NCBI GenBank assembly: GCA_029777225.1
Contig: JAKOSR010000184.1
Coordinates: forward strand, 1 to 28,846
Reading direction: 5' to 3'
DNA length: 28,846 bases
DNA from: Chloroflexota bacterium
GTDB taxonomy: Bacteria > Chloroflexota > Anaerolineae > Anaerolineales > Anaerolineaceae
Each line of letters begins with the position of its first letter. Positions within the stretch are counted from its first letter, which is position 1. The position numbers were made by a program, and so were the translations under genes. The notes below the pieces were generated by a model. It was not told where the DNA came from. It ran no database searches and worked only from the letters and a program-made list of their open reading frames with translations. Below are positions 1 through 6,410 of the stretch, in pieces.

Positions 1-954
1 AATGTAGTCTCCTTCAGGAGTGAAAACCTGGATATTACGTGGGCCGCTCAATACCAGCAAGTTGCCTTGCTTGTCGAACTCAATGGACCGGGGATAAAAT
101 AATTGGCCTGGAGCATCCCCAAAGCTTCCCCACTGATTGAGCAAGATTTCCATGTCAGGTGAAAACTCATAGATTCGAGGTCTTTGTATATCAGAGACGA
201 ATATGTTTCCATTAAGCGGGTTGATGGCCACGTCGACTGGCTTTTCAAGGTGATCAGATTCACCCAGTTGACCAATTGCTTTTTCAAAATTTCCCAGGGT
301 GTCGCATATGACGATACGTCCATAGCGATCAAAATTATCACCGAATTCGGAAATGATCAATTTGTTGTCAGGCGTCACCTCGATTTTTATTGGATTTAAC
401 AGCGGTGTATCGCTGCCTGTAGGAGTGCTCCATTTTCTAATTTGTGTGCCATCCGCGGTAAATGATTTTATCGAGGAGCTATCCCCATAGACAGCTATGG
501 CATGAATAATTCCATCCGCGTCAATGGCGACATCATATATTGAATCCCAATATCCTGTCTCTTCGTCAAAACTCCAGATGGTGCGGAGGTATTCACCTGC
601 TTTTGAAAAAACTTTGATTGTCCCATATCCAGCCACGTAGATGGTTCCATCTGGCCCGGTGGTTATTCCCATCGCGTTAGCTAATTGTCCGTCACCATAC
701 CCGTAACCACCGAAATTTTGAAAGGTTTCTTCTCCGGGAATTATCCTGGTGATGCGGTTGTAATGGCCATTAACAACAAGGATATGACCCTCATCGGTTA
801 ACCGCAGGTCTGAACCCTGATTAAGCACATTGCCTTCACCGCCCCAGCTGTGGTGCAGAGTGATTTCGGGTTCAGTGGATTGAGCAATACCCGACGGCAC
901 ATTAAAAAGCAGTAATGTTATGGCAATTAGGACCACTACTGATCGTTTTATCAT
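1..954 (-). CDS. Secreted NHL-repeat beta-propeller protein (3' end outside window)
   Basis: The reading frame starts at 954 and stays open to the window edge, giving 318 residues with no stop; the C-terminus is missing. The start follows an excellent Shine-Dalgarno (AGGAGGG, 7-9 bases upstream). The N-terminus is a signal peptide: basic MIKR, then a hydrophobic run, with likely cleavage after GIAQ near residue 25. The rest is made of NHL/six-bladed propeller units such as 'GITTGPDGTIYVAGYG', 'PVDVAINPLNGNIFVSD' and 'PRSIEFDKQGNLLVLSG', the last followed by 'NIQVFTPEGDYI'. NHL propellers usually form extracellular binding platforms; no catalytic residues can be assigned. Base composition is visibly poorer in G+C than the genes around 1.2-10 kb, and codon use is more AT-rich (AAA, ATA, AAT). 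The ligand is unknown. The family assignment is secure, the function is not. Confidence 0.85.
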   Translation of the reverse strand, partial: MIKRSVVVLIAITLLLFNVPSGIAQSTEPEITLHHSWGGEGNVLNQGSDLRLTDEGHILVVNGHYNRITRIIPGEETFQNFGGYGYGDGQLANAMGITTGPDGTIYVAGYGTIKVFSKAGEYLRTIWSFDEETGYWDSIYDVAIDADGIIHAIAVYGDSSSIKSFTADGTQIRKWSTPTGSDTPLLNPIKIEVTPDNKLIISEFGDNFDRYGRIVICDTLGNFEKAIGQLGESDHLEKPVDVAINPLNGNIFVSDIQRPRIYEFSPDMEILLNQWGSFGDAPGQLFYPRSIEFDKQGNLLVLSGPRNIQVFTPEGDYI

Positions 955-1008
955 CTTCCCTCCTTGATGCGTGAACTATTACTATGGTGATTTCCCAGTC
1001 ATAAAATT

Positions 1009-1014
1009 ATTATA
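1009..1014 (-). promoter_or_regulatory. Candidate -10 element of the NHL-repeat gene
   Basis: The minus strand carries a perfect TATAAT about 55 bases upstream of the start at 954, in an AT-rich stretch. No good -35 hexamer is visible at the right distance, so this is only a candidate. Confidence 0.3.
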
Positions 1015-1214
1015 TTCGAAAAAACCTTGATTCTTTGAAGACAACAGCTAATTGCGTCGACATGAGTTATTGCTCCGCCCAACACCAAACATTTGTCCCA
1101 ATAATTCTGTTTGCCGCTCCTGTTGCTGGTTGGCTTTATGCTCTTTTCCTCCCTTTTGGCATTTAACTTGCAACAAATTACCTGACCACACCCGGTCATC
1201 ATTGGAGGTTTTGC

Positions 1215-2327
1215 ATGGAACGAGCATTCGGGTTGGACATCAGCAAGTACCAATCCAGCGCTGATGGCACCAGGAAAATGGACTTCAACAAGGTCGCCGC
1301 GAATAAAGAAGAGGTGACCTTTATCGCCGCGCGCGCCGGCGTCTCCTGGGGCTACCAGGACCCCCGCTTTGAGTATTACTGGTCCGAAATGGCCCGCATC
1401 AAGGTCGGCCGCATTGCCTACTTCGTGCTCTACTTCGGTGAAAGCGCCCTGGCCCAGATGGATGCTCTTTTCAAAATCCTCGAAAACAAGGCGGATTGGA
1501 ATTACGACCGCCTCGCCCTGGACGCGGAAGTCAACGGCATCAACACCCGCGCCCGCATCACGGCCACCACGCTCAAGAGCCTGGATATCTGCCGCGCCCG
1601 CACCGGGCGCTACCCGCTCATCTACTCCCGCGCCTCCTGGATAAACTCCTACCTCGATGTTTCTTCCCTGCCGGCCGTGGACTGGTGGCTGGCCAATTAC
1701 CGCAAATCCGCCCCCCCGCCGTTCTACACCGCTGAACATCCCGGCCCGCCCATCCTCCCCAAGGGCGTCTCCACCTACCTCATCCACCAGACCGGCGACC
1801 ACTGCCGGCCTATCGGCGGGGTGAGCTCCACCATGGACTACAACCGCTGGAATGGCGAAAAAGCGGATGTGGTGCGCTACTTTGGCAACCAGGCCGGCCA
1901 GCCTCTGCCGCCCGCACCCACGGTGCTCTTCATGTCCAAGTGCATCGTCCCCGCGCTCTATAAGCGCGAAGGGCCCGGGACCTCCTACAAGGTGATTGGC
2001 GCGCTCAGCCTCGGGGATGTTGTCAGCGTGTACGAACAAAAAGGGGATTGGCTGCGCATCGATGCCACCGCCCAGGTTTGGTGTTGTGGCACCAGCAACT
2101 ACATGCAGCGCGTAGCCGGCAAAACCCCGGCTGTGCTCTTCAAAGCCCAATGCATCGTCTCCGCCCAGTACCTGCGTTCGGGGCCTGCCAAGACCCACCA
2201 GGTCATCGGTACTCTCCAGGGGGGCCAGGTGGTCAATGTCTTCCAGGTGCAGGACGGTTGGTTCCGGGTCTCCGCCACCCACCCAGTCTGGGTCAGCGGC
2301 GGCAGCCAATACCTGCGCCAACTTTAA
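1215..2327 (+). CDS. GH25 muramidase with two C-terminal SH3-like repeats
   Basis: A 370-residue protein whose first ~215 residues match glycoside hydrolase family 25 (Chalaropsis-type lysozymes), which cut the MurNAc-GlcNAc bond of peptidoglycan. Visible hallmarks are the N-terminal 'GLDISKYQ' (Asp8), the 'LALDAEVNG' strand carrying the DxE pair (Asp103, Glu105), and 'STMDYNRWNG' (Asp208) closing the barrel. Two bacterial SH3-like repeats follow at about 237-298 and 306-370, each with an 'R-x-GP-x-x-x-x-x-VIG-x-L' pattern; these usually bind cell-wall peptides. GGAGG at 1204-1208 fixes the start at 1215. There is no signal peptide or transmembrane segment, which is odd for a wall hydrolase and resembles phage endolysins, but no other phage gene is nearby. 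It stands alone, convergent with the small gene at 2387-2557. Confidence 0.88.
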   Translation: MERAFGLDISKYQSSADGTRKMDFNKVAANKEEVTFIAARAGVSWGYQDPRFEYYWSEMARIKVGRIAYFVLYFGESALAQMDALFKILENKADWNYDRLALDAEVNGINTRARITATTLKSLDICRARTGRYPLIYSRASWINSYLDVSSLPAVDWWLANYRKSAPPPFYTAEHPGPPILPKGVSTYLIHQTGDHCRPIGGVSSTMDYNRWNGEKADVVRYFGNQAGQPLPPAPTVLFMSKCIVPALYKREGPGTSYKVIGALSLGDVVSVYEQKGDWLRIDATAQVWCCGTSNYMQRVAGKTPAVLFKAQCIVSAQYLRSGPAKTHQVIGTLQGGQVVNVFQVQDGWFRVSATHPVWVSGGSQYLRQL

Positions 2328-2341
2328 TTTTTCCAGGAAAC

Positions 2342-2370
2342 AAAAAAGCGCTGTCCGGAAGGACAGCGCT
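2342..2370 (-). terminator. Rho-independent terminator of the 56-residue membrane protein gene
   Basis: A perfect 10-bp stem (2347-2356 with 2361-2370) encloses a GGAA loop. On the minus strand it is followed directly by six T residues (A2342-A2347 on the plus strand), 17 bases after the stop of the gene at 2387-2557. The plus side has no T tract, so it serves mainly the minus strand. Confidence 0.85.
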
Positions 2371-2386
2371 ATGCATTGCCAGAGGT

Positions 2387-2557
2387 TTAGAGGCCTTTGA
2401 GCAGCACACCGAGAGCCAGCACAACGAAGGCGGCAATCAGCAGCCAGCCGGCGTAAGCGGCCACAGCGGCGAGGATGCTGAATTGGCCGAGCAGACCCAG
2501 GACGAATAAAACAAGGGCGACGAGAAAGGTGACATTCTTTGGGGCACTGAGTTGCAT
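2387..2557 (-). CDS. Small hydrophobic membrane protein (56 aa)
   Basis: A short frame starting 'MQLSAPKNVTFLVALVLFVL' and ending 'LGVLLKGL' encodes 56 residues. Two hydrophobic segments are visible (about 10-30 and 32-54) separated by a Gln-Phe-Ser turn. It is almost certainly a real gene: AAGGAG lies 8-9 bases before the ATG, a near-perfect sigma70 promoter lies upstream, and a strong terminator lies just after the stop. Short proteins with an N-terminal S-A-P-K/T motif and a C-terminal LxKGL are common as uncharacterised proteins in Chloroflexota and other lineages; that resemblance is from memory, not from a search. The protein should sit in the cytoplasmic membrane. No function can be assigned. 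Confidence 0.8.
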   Translation of the reverse strand: MQLSAPKNVTFLVALVLFVLGLLGQFSILAAVAAYAGWLLIAAFVVLALGVLLKGL

Positions 2558-2588
2558 GATAATTACTCCTTATGAATAGTTGATAATG

Positions 2589-2606
2589 GATTGCCAGGTG
2601 GCAATC
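2589..2606. repeat. Inverted repeat at the transcription start of the 56-aa gene
   Basis: GATTGCCA-GG-TGGCAATC is an exact 8-bp inverted repeat with a 2-base centre. It begins about 8 bases after the -10 box of the minus-strand promoter, so it lies at or just past the transcription start. It could be an operator or a hairpin at the 5' end of the transcript. Confidence 0.6.
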
Positions 2607-2613
2607 TTTTCGC

Positions 2614-2642
2614 ATTTTACGGCAGGCTTGCACAGGTGTCAA
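2614..2642 (-). promoter_or_regulatory. Sigma70-type promoter of the 56-aa membrane protein gene
   Basis: Minus strand: TTGACA (2642-2637), 17-base spacer, TAAAAT (2619-2614). The -35 is a perfect match and the -10 has five of six matches at the ideal distance. The predicted start near 2607 gives a leader of about 50 bases. Confidence 0.75.
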
Positions 2643-2712
2643 TGTACTCACCCCCAAAACATTCAAAAAGATGAATATTCACGCCCAAAATGGGGTCACG
2701 TTGTGAAAAAAC

Positions 2713-2742
2713 TTGACACGCCACGCCCGCGGGGAGGATAAT
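2713..2742 (+). promoter_or_regulatory. Sigma70-type promoter of the MFS transporter gene
   Basis: TTGACA (2713-2718), 18-base spacer, GATAAT (2737-2742). Transcription would start near 2750, about 40 bases before the ATG at 2791. This position argues against any translation start upstream of 2750. Confidence 0.7.
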
Positions 2743-2790
2743 CGCTCAAGGCACGCGGCACCCGCCCGGGCCAAAAAAGGAGCCATACCC

Positions 2791-4053
2791 ATGCAAAAAC
2801 CAAGCACCCGCCGCCTCGCGCCAGCCATCCTTGTCATTATCATTTTCGGCATCATCAGCATGTTGGGCGACGTCATCTACGAGGGCGCCCGAAGTGCAAA
2901 CGGCCAGTACCTCAACCTGCTTGGCTTCAGCGCGGCTTCGGTTGGCCTGGTGTTTGGCCTGGGTGAATTTTTGGGCTACGCCCTGCGTTTGGTGGCCGGC
3001 CTGCTTTCCGATAAAACCGGTCGCCATTGGCTTTTTATTTTCCTCGGCTACAGCATGCTGATTGTCGTGGCCATGCTCGGCATCACCAACTCCTGGCCCT
3101 TCATCGTGACGCTCATCCTGCTGGAGCGCCTCGGCAAGGCCCTCCGCAACCCAGCCAAAGACACCCTGGTTTCGCAGGTGGCCGAGGGGCAGGTGGGTGT
3201 TGGTTTCGCTTTTGGCCTGCAGGAAGCGCTGGACCAGATTGGCGCCTTTCTTGGCCCACTCATCTTCACCCTGGTGTTTCTGGTCACCGGCAAACAAGCC
3301 ATCCAGGACTACCAGCTGGCCTATCGCTGGTTGGTTGTGCCTTTCGTGCTGCTGATGGCGTTCCTGTACTTTGCCATGCGCAAGGTCAAATCGGAAAACC
3401 TCATCCCAAAGCCCAAAACGCGCGCGTTCGAGGCCGAGAAGCTTAAACCCATCTTCTGGATTTACACGGCTTTCACCTTCTTTAGTACGCTGGGTTTTGT
3501 CAATTTCAGCCTGATTGGTTACCACCTCAAGGACAACGCCCTTCTGCCAGACGGCCAGATAACCTTGCTCTACGCCGTGGCCATGGCCGTGGACGCCCTG
3601 GCGGCGTTGGTGGTCGGCAGGTGGTACGACCGGTTGAAGCAAAAACGCGGCACCCGCATGGGCGGGCTGGCCGTGTTGGCCGGCATCCCCCTGCTCACCC
3701 TGCTGCTACCCTTCCTGACGCTCAGCCATTCCGTCCCGCTGATTGTGACCGGCATGCTGCTTTTTGGCATCGTCATCGGCACCCACGAGACCATCATGCG
3801 TTCCGCCATCGCCGACCTCACGCCCTTTCATAAGCGCGGTACGGGCTATGGCGTGTTTAATTCCGTTTATGGGCTGGCTTTCCTGGCCGGCGCGGCGCTA
3901 ATGGGTAAATTTTATGACCTTTCCTGGATGGGGGCGATTTACGGCGTGTCCGTCGCGGTGGAAGCTTTGGCCATCGTGTTTTACCTGCGCTTGCGTGCCA
4001 TGAGCCGGCTACAGTCTCCGCCCATGGGCGAGCCTGGCAACAGCCAGCCCTAA
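2791..4053 (+). CDS. Major facilitator superfamily transporter
   Basis: A 420-residue polytopic protein with about twelve hydrophobic helices, typical of MFS secondary transporters in the inner membrane. The loop after the second helix reads 'GLLSDKTGRHW', the MFS motif A (G-x-x-x-D-x-x-G-R). Near the N-terminus 'GDVIYEGARSANGQYL' is a charged segment in helix 1, a feature I associate with a subgroup of MFS proteins of unassigned substrate. The frame extends upstream to 2713, but the ATG at 2791 is preferred: AAGGAG lies 8 bases before it, the promoter at 2713-2742 overlaps the longer version, and the extra residues are hydrophilic and unlike an MFS N-terminus. It is probably a single-gene unit; the next gene downstream has its own promoter. 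The substrate cannot be told from sequence alone (drug, sugar or metabolite export are all possible). Confidence 0.85.
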   Translation: MQKPSTRRLAPAILVIIIFGIISMLGDVIYEGARSANGQYLNLLGFSAASVGLVFGLGEFLGYALRLVAGLLSDKTGRHWLFIFLGYSMLIVVAMLGITNSWPFIVTLILLERLGKALRNPAKDTLVSQVAEGQVGVGFAFGLQEALDQIGAFLGPLIFTLVFLVTGKQAIQDYQLAYRWLVVPFVLLMAFLYFAMRKVKSENLIPKPKTRAFEAEKLKPIFWIYTAFTFFSTLGFVNFSLIGYHLKDNALLPDGQITLLYAVAMAVDALAALVVGRWYDRLKQKRGTRMGGLAVLAGIPLLTLLLPFLTLSHSVPLIVTGMLLFGIVIGTHETIMRSAIADLTPFHKRGTGYGVFNSVYGLAFLAGAALMGKFYDLSWMGAIYGVSVAVEALAIVFYLRLRAMSRLQSPPMGEPGNSQP

Positions 4054-4130
4054 TCACTACCGCGCCGGCCAAGGGGACGCGTGGATTATTAACAACCTTA
4101 CACAAGCCTCCTCGTTGAAAGGGGACTGTC

Positions 4131-4158
4131 TTGACAATTCCATTAATATTGTTAAAAT
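4131..4158 (+). promoter_or_regulatory. Sigma70-type promoter of the marR-malEFG operon
   Basis: TTGACA (4131-4136), 16-base spacer, TAAAAT (4153-4158). The predicted start near 4165 leaves a very short leader before the first MarR start codons at 4184 and 4202. Confidence 0.7.
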
Positions 4159-4175
4159 AGTTGATAAGTGAACTA
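4158..4175. promoter_or_regulatory. Candidate MarR operator overlapping the operon promoter
   Basis: TAGTT-N8-AACTA is an imperfect 18-base inverted repeat overlapping the last base of the -10 box and the predicted transcription start. Size and AT-rich arms resemble MarR-family operators. A protein bound here would block RNA polymerase, so autorepression by the MarR protein encoded just downstream is plausible. The binding is inferred. Confidence 0.45.
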
Positions 4176-4183
4176 ATCAGCGC

Positions 4184-4756
4184 GTGGCAATCTCTACTGT
4201 CATGAAATCAAGGAAAATGCAGTTATACGACTCGCTTAAAGCCATATTCTTACATATTGACAACCACGAGAAAAACTTCCTGGCGCAATATGGTTTAAAT
4301 GTGGCCCGATTCTTTACACTCATGCATCTCAGCAAACACCCCGGCATCAATTACATAGACCTCAGCGACCGGATGCTCTGCACCAAAAGCAACACCACCC
4401 GTGTTGTCCAGGGCATGCAGAAGGATGGCCTGGTCGTCCGTCAGAATCACCCCGCGGATGGCCGCAGTTACCAATTATTCCTCACTCCCGCCGGCGAAAC
4501 CCTTTTCCACCGTGCTTATCCCGGTTACCAGCACATGGTGGAATCCCTCATGTCCCAGTTTAGCGATGAAGATATTGCCCGCTACACCGGCGACAGCCGC
4601 ATGATTGAAAGCACCCTGGCCAAAGGGCTGGCAAAATCAGGCAACGGCGCCAAAGCGCCCGCGTCTGCCAAAACCGCTCCACGTGCCGGGATAGCCCCAA
4701 ATGTCGATGGCAAACTTGCCAGTCAAGTTCAAACGTTTCAAAGGAGAAACAAATGA
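4184..4756 (+). CDS. MarR-family winged-helix transcriptional regulator
   Basis: The core (residues ~10-140) is a MarR-type dimeric winged helix: 'LSKHPGINYIDLSDRMLCTK' begins the helix-turn-helix, followed by the recognition helix 'KSNTTRVVQGMQKDGLVVR' and the wing with the typical 'DGRSYQLFLTPAGE'. The C-terminus has an unusual tail of about 45 residues rich in Ala, Pro, Lys and Gly with no recognisable domain. The start is uncertain: GTG at 4184 and ATGs at 4202 and 4217 are in frame, none with a good Shine-Dalgarno, and the short leader hints at near-leaderless translation. The stop overlaps the malE start by 4 bases (ATGA), so the two are translationally coupled and cotranscribed. A MarR protein heading a maltodextrin importer operon suggests local control of uptake. 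The inducer is unknown. Confidence 0.85.
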   Translation: MAISTVMKSRKMQLYDSLKAIFLHIDNHEKNFLAQYGLNVARFFTLMHLSKHPGINYIDLSDRMLCTKSNTTRVVQGMQKDGLVVRQNHPADGRSYQLFLTPAGETLFHRAYPGYQHMVESLMSQFSDEDIARYTGDSRMIESTLAKGLAKSGNGAKAPASAKTAPRAGIAPNVDGKLASQVQTFQRRNK

Positions 4757-6336
4757 AGAAAAGTTATCTATTCATAGCAATCGCTCTGGTTGCTACTCTG
4801 CTGCTTGGCGCCTGCGCCCAGGCCACAGAGGCCCCCGCTACGACTGAAGCCCCCACCGAGGCCCCAGTCGTGACCGAAGCTCCGACCGAAGCCCCCACCG
4901 CGGCTCCGACCGAAGCCCCCACCGAAGCCGCCCCCGTGGCGACCCTCCGCATCTGGGCAGATGAACAGCGCGCTCCCGTTCTGGCTGAGCTCGGCGCTGA
5001 ATTCAAAGCCCAATACAATGTCGACGTTGTCGTCGAAAACATCTCCGGCATCCGCGACCAATTCGCCGTGGCTGCCCCCGCTGGCGAAGGCCCTGACATC
5101 ATCGTCATCGCCCACGACCAGATGCCCGCCCTCGTGGCCTCCGGCCTGTTGGCCCCGATTGAACTCGGCGCCAAGTCCAGCGAATTCGTTGAGGAAGCCC
5201 TCAAGGCCTTCACCTACCAGGGTGCCCTCTACGGTATGCCCTACGCCACCGAGAACCTCGGCTTCTTCTACAATACCGACCTCGTCACCGAAGTTCCCAC
5301 CACCTGGCAAGGTGTTTATGACCTCAGCAAACAGCTGATTGCCGATGGTAAAGTGGAATACGGTATGGTTCTGGGCGGTACTTCCTATGATGCCTATCCC
5401 TGGATGTCCTCTCAGGGTGGTTACATCTTCGGTTTGGACGCCAATGGCGATTACAATCCCCAGGATGTTGGCATTGACAGCGAAGGCATGATTAAGTTCG
5501 GCGAGATGGCCCTCCAGTGGAAGAACGATGGCGTCCTCTCTGACAACCTCGACAACACCACCGCCAAATCCATGTTCAAAGATGGCACCGTTGCCTTCAT
5601 GATGAACGGTCCATGGGAACTTGGTAACCTGCGCGACGCTGGCACCCCCTTTGCTGTGGCTGCCTTCCCCGATAGTGGCGCTCCCTTCATGGGCGTCCAG
5701 GGCTTCTGCGTCAACGCTTTCTCCGAGAACATCCTCCTGGCCCAGTCCTTCCTGACTGAATTCGTGGCCACCGAAGATGCCATGCTCAAGTTCTACCAGG
5801 CTGATCCCCGCGTACCCGCGCTGAAATCCGCCCTCGAAAAGATGGACGATCCTGATTTGATCAAGATTGCTGAAGCTGGCGCCAACGCCCAACCCATGCC
5901 CGGTATTCCTGAAATGGGCAAGGTCTGGGGTGATTGGGGCAATGCCCTCACCTTCATCTTCGATGGTTCCAAGACCCCTGAACAGGCCTACAAGGATGCC
6001 GCCGCCAATATCCGCGCTGCCATCGCCACCGACACCAAGGGCATGGTCAACCTGCCCGGTTCATGGCAAAAGGCTGCCGGCTTCGATTGCGAGTGGGATC
6101 CCAAGTGCGCGGCCACAGTGATGACCCTCGGCGATGACGGCCTCTATACCGCCACCTTCAAAATCCCCGCTGGGGACTACGAAGTCAAAGTTGCCCTCGA
6201 CGGCGGCTGGGACACCAACTATGGTGTGGACGGCGTCGCTGGCGGCGATAACGTCAAGTTCACGGTTGCGACCGAAGGCGATGTTCTCTTCAGCTTCGAT
6301 CCCAACAGCCACATTCTCACCGTAACAGTTCCCTAG
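4753..6336 (+). CDS. malE: Maltodextrin-binding lipoprotein with C-terminal X25 module
   Basis: Substrate-binding component of a carbohydrate ABC importer (family 1 extracellular binding proteins), anchored outside the membrane. The signal peptide ends in the lipobox 'LLGAC' (Cys21). Residues ~22-62 are a low-complexity linker of repeated T-E-A-P units. The binding-protein fold spans ~64-428, with family motifs 'GEGPDIIVIAHDQ', 'YGMPYATENLGFFYNTDLV' and 'GTVAFMMNGPWELGNL'. Residues ~433-525 match the X25 beta-sandwich module known from pullulanases: 'LPGSWQKAAG', 'CEWDPKCAAT', 'IPAGDYEVKVALDGGWDTNYG' and a closing 'FSFDPNSHILTVTV'. That fusion, about 95 residues beyond the usual MalE end, points to alpha-1,4/1,6-glucans as ligands. 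AAGGAG at 4741-4746 sets the start. A strong hairpin separates it from malF. The symbol is by family resemblance. Confidence 0.9.
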   Translation: MKKSYLFIAIALVATLLLGACAQATEAPATTEAPTEAPVVTEAPTEAPTAAPTEAPTEAAPVATLRIWADEQRAPVLAELGAEFKAQYNVDVVVENISGIRDQFAVAAPAGEGPDIIVIAHDQMPALVASGLLAPIELGAKSSEFVEEALKAFTYQGALYGMPYATENLGFFYNTDLVTEVPTTWQGVYDLSKQLIADGKVEYGMVLGGTSYDAYPWMSSQGGYIFGLDANGDYNPQDVGIDSEGMIKFGEMALQWKNDGVLSDNLDNTTAKSMFKDGTVAFMMNGPWELGNLRDAGTPFAVAAFPDSGAPFMGVQGFCVNAFSENILLAQSFLTEFVATEDAMLKFYQADPRVPALKSALEKMDDPDLIKIAEAGANAQPMPGIPEMGKVWGDWGNALTFIFDGSKTPEQAYKDAAANIRAAIATDTKGMVNLPGSWQKAAGFDCEWDPKCAATVMTLGDDGLYTATFKIPAGDYEVKVALDGGWDTNYGVDGVAGGDNVKFTVATEGDVLFSFDPNSHILTVTVP

Positions 6337-6348
6337 TTTTCAGTTTTC

Positions 6349-6380
6349 AAAGGAGACCAGTACCCACTGGTCTCCTTTTC
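6349..6380 (+). terminator. Intra-operon hairpin between malE and malF (attenuator or mRNA stabiliser)
   Basis: A perfect 13-bp stem (6349-6361 with 6366-6378) around an ACCC loop, followed by a short T-rich tail. It lies 12 bases after the malE stop and 32 bases before the malF start. As a leaky terminator or 3' stabiliser it would keep binding protein above permease levels, as established for many binding-protein operons. No separate malF promoter is evident. Confidence 0.75.
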
Positions 6381-6410
6381 TCAAAATTGCATAGAAAGGA
6401 GTGACAGGGT

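Noticed and set aside
999..2666. 555-codon open frame on the minus strand
   Set aside because: It is antisense to the well-supported GH25 gene and overlaps the 56-aa gene; the protein is Gly/Ala/Arg-rich without recognisable motifs, as expected from a GC-rich shadow frame.
2713..2790. Upstream start for the MFS protein
   Set aside because: It coincides with a TTGACA-18-GATAAT promoter and adds a hydrophilic stretch without a ribosome site.
2746..3642. 298-codon minus-strand frame
   Set aside because: Antisense to the MFS gene, hydrophilic and His/Gln-rich, no family features.
4826..4945. Tandem DNA repeat in the malE 5' region
   Set aside because: It merely encodes the T-E-A-P lipoprotein linker; not an independent repeat element.
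4768..5892. 374-codon open frame on the minus strand
   Set aside because: Antisense to malE; the Gly-rich repeats simply mirror the T-E-A-P linker on the coding strand.
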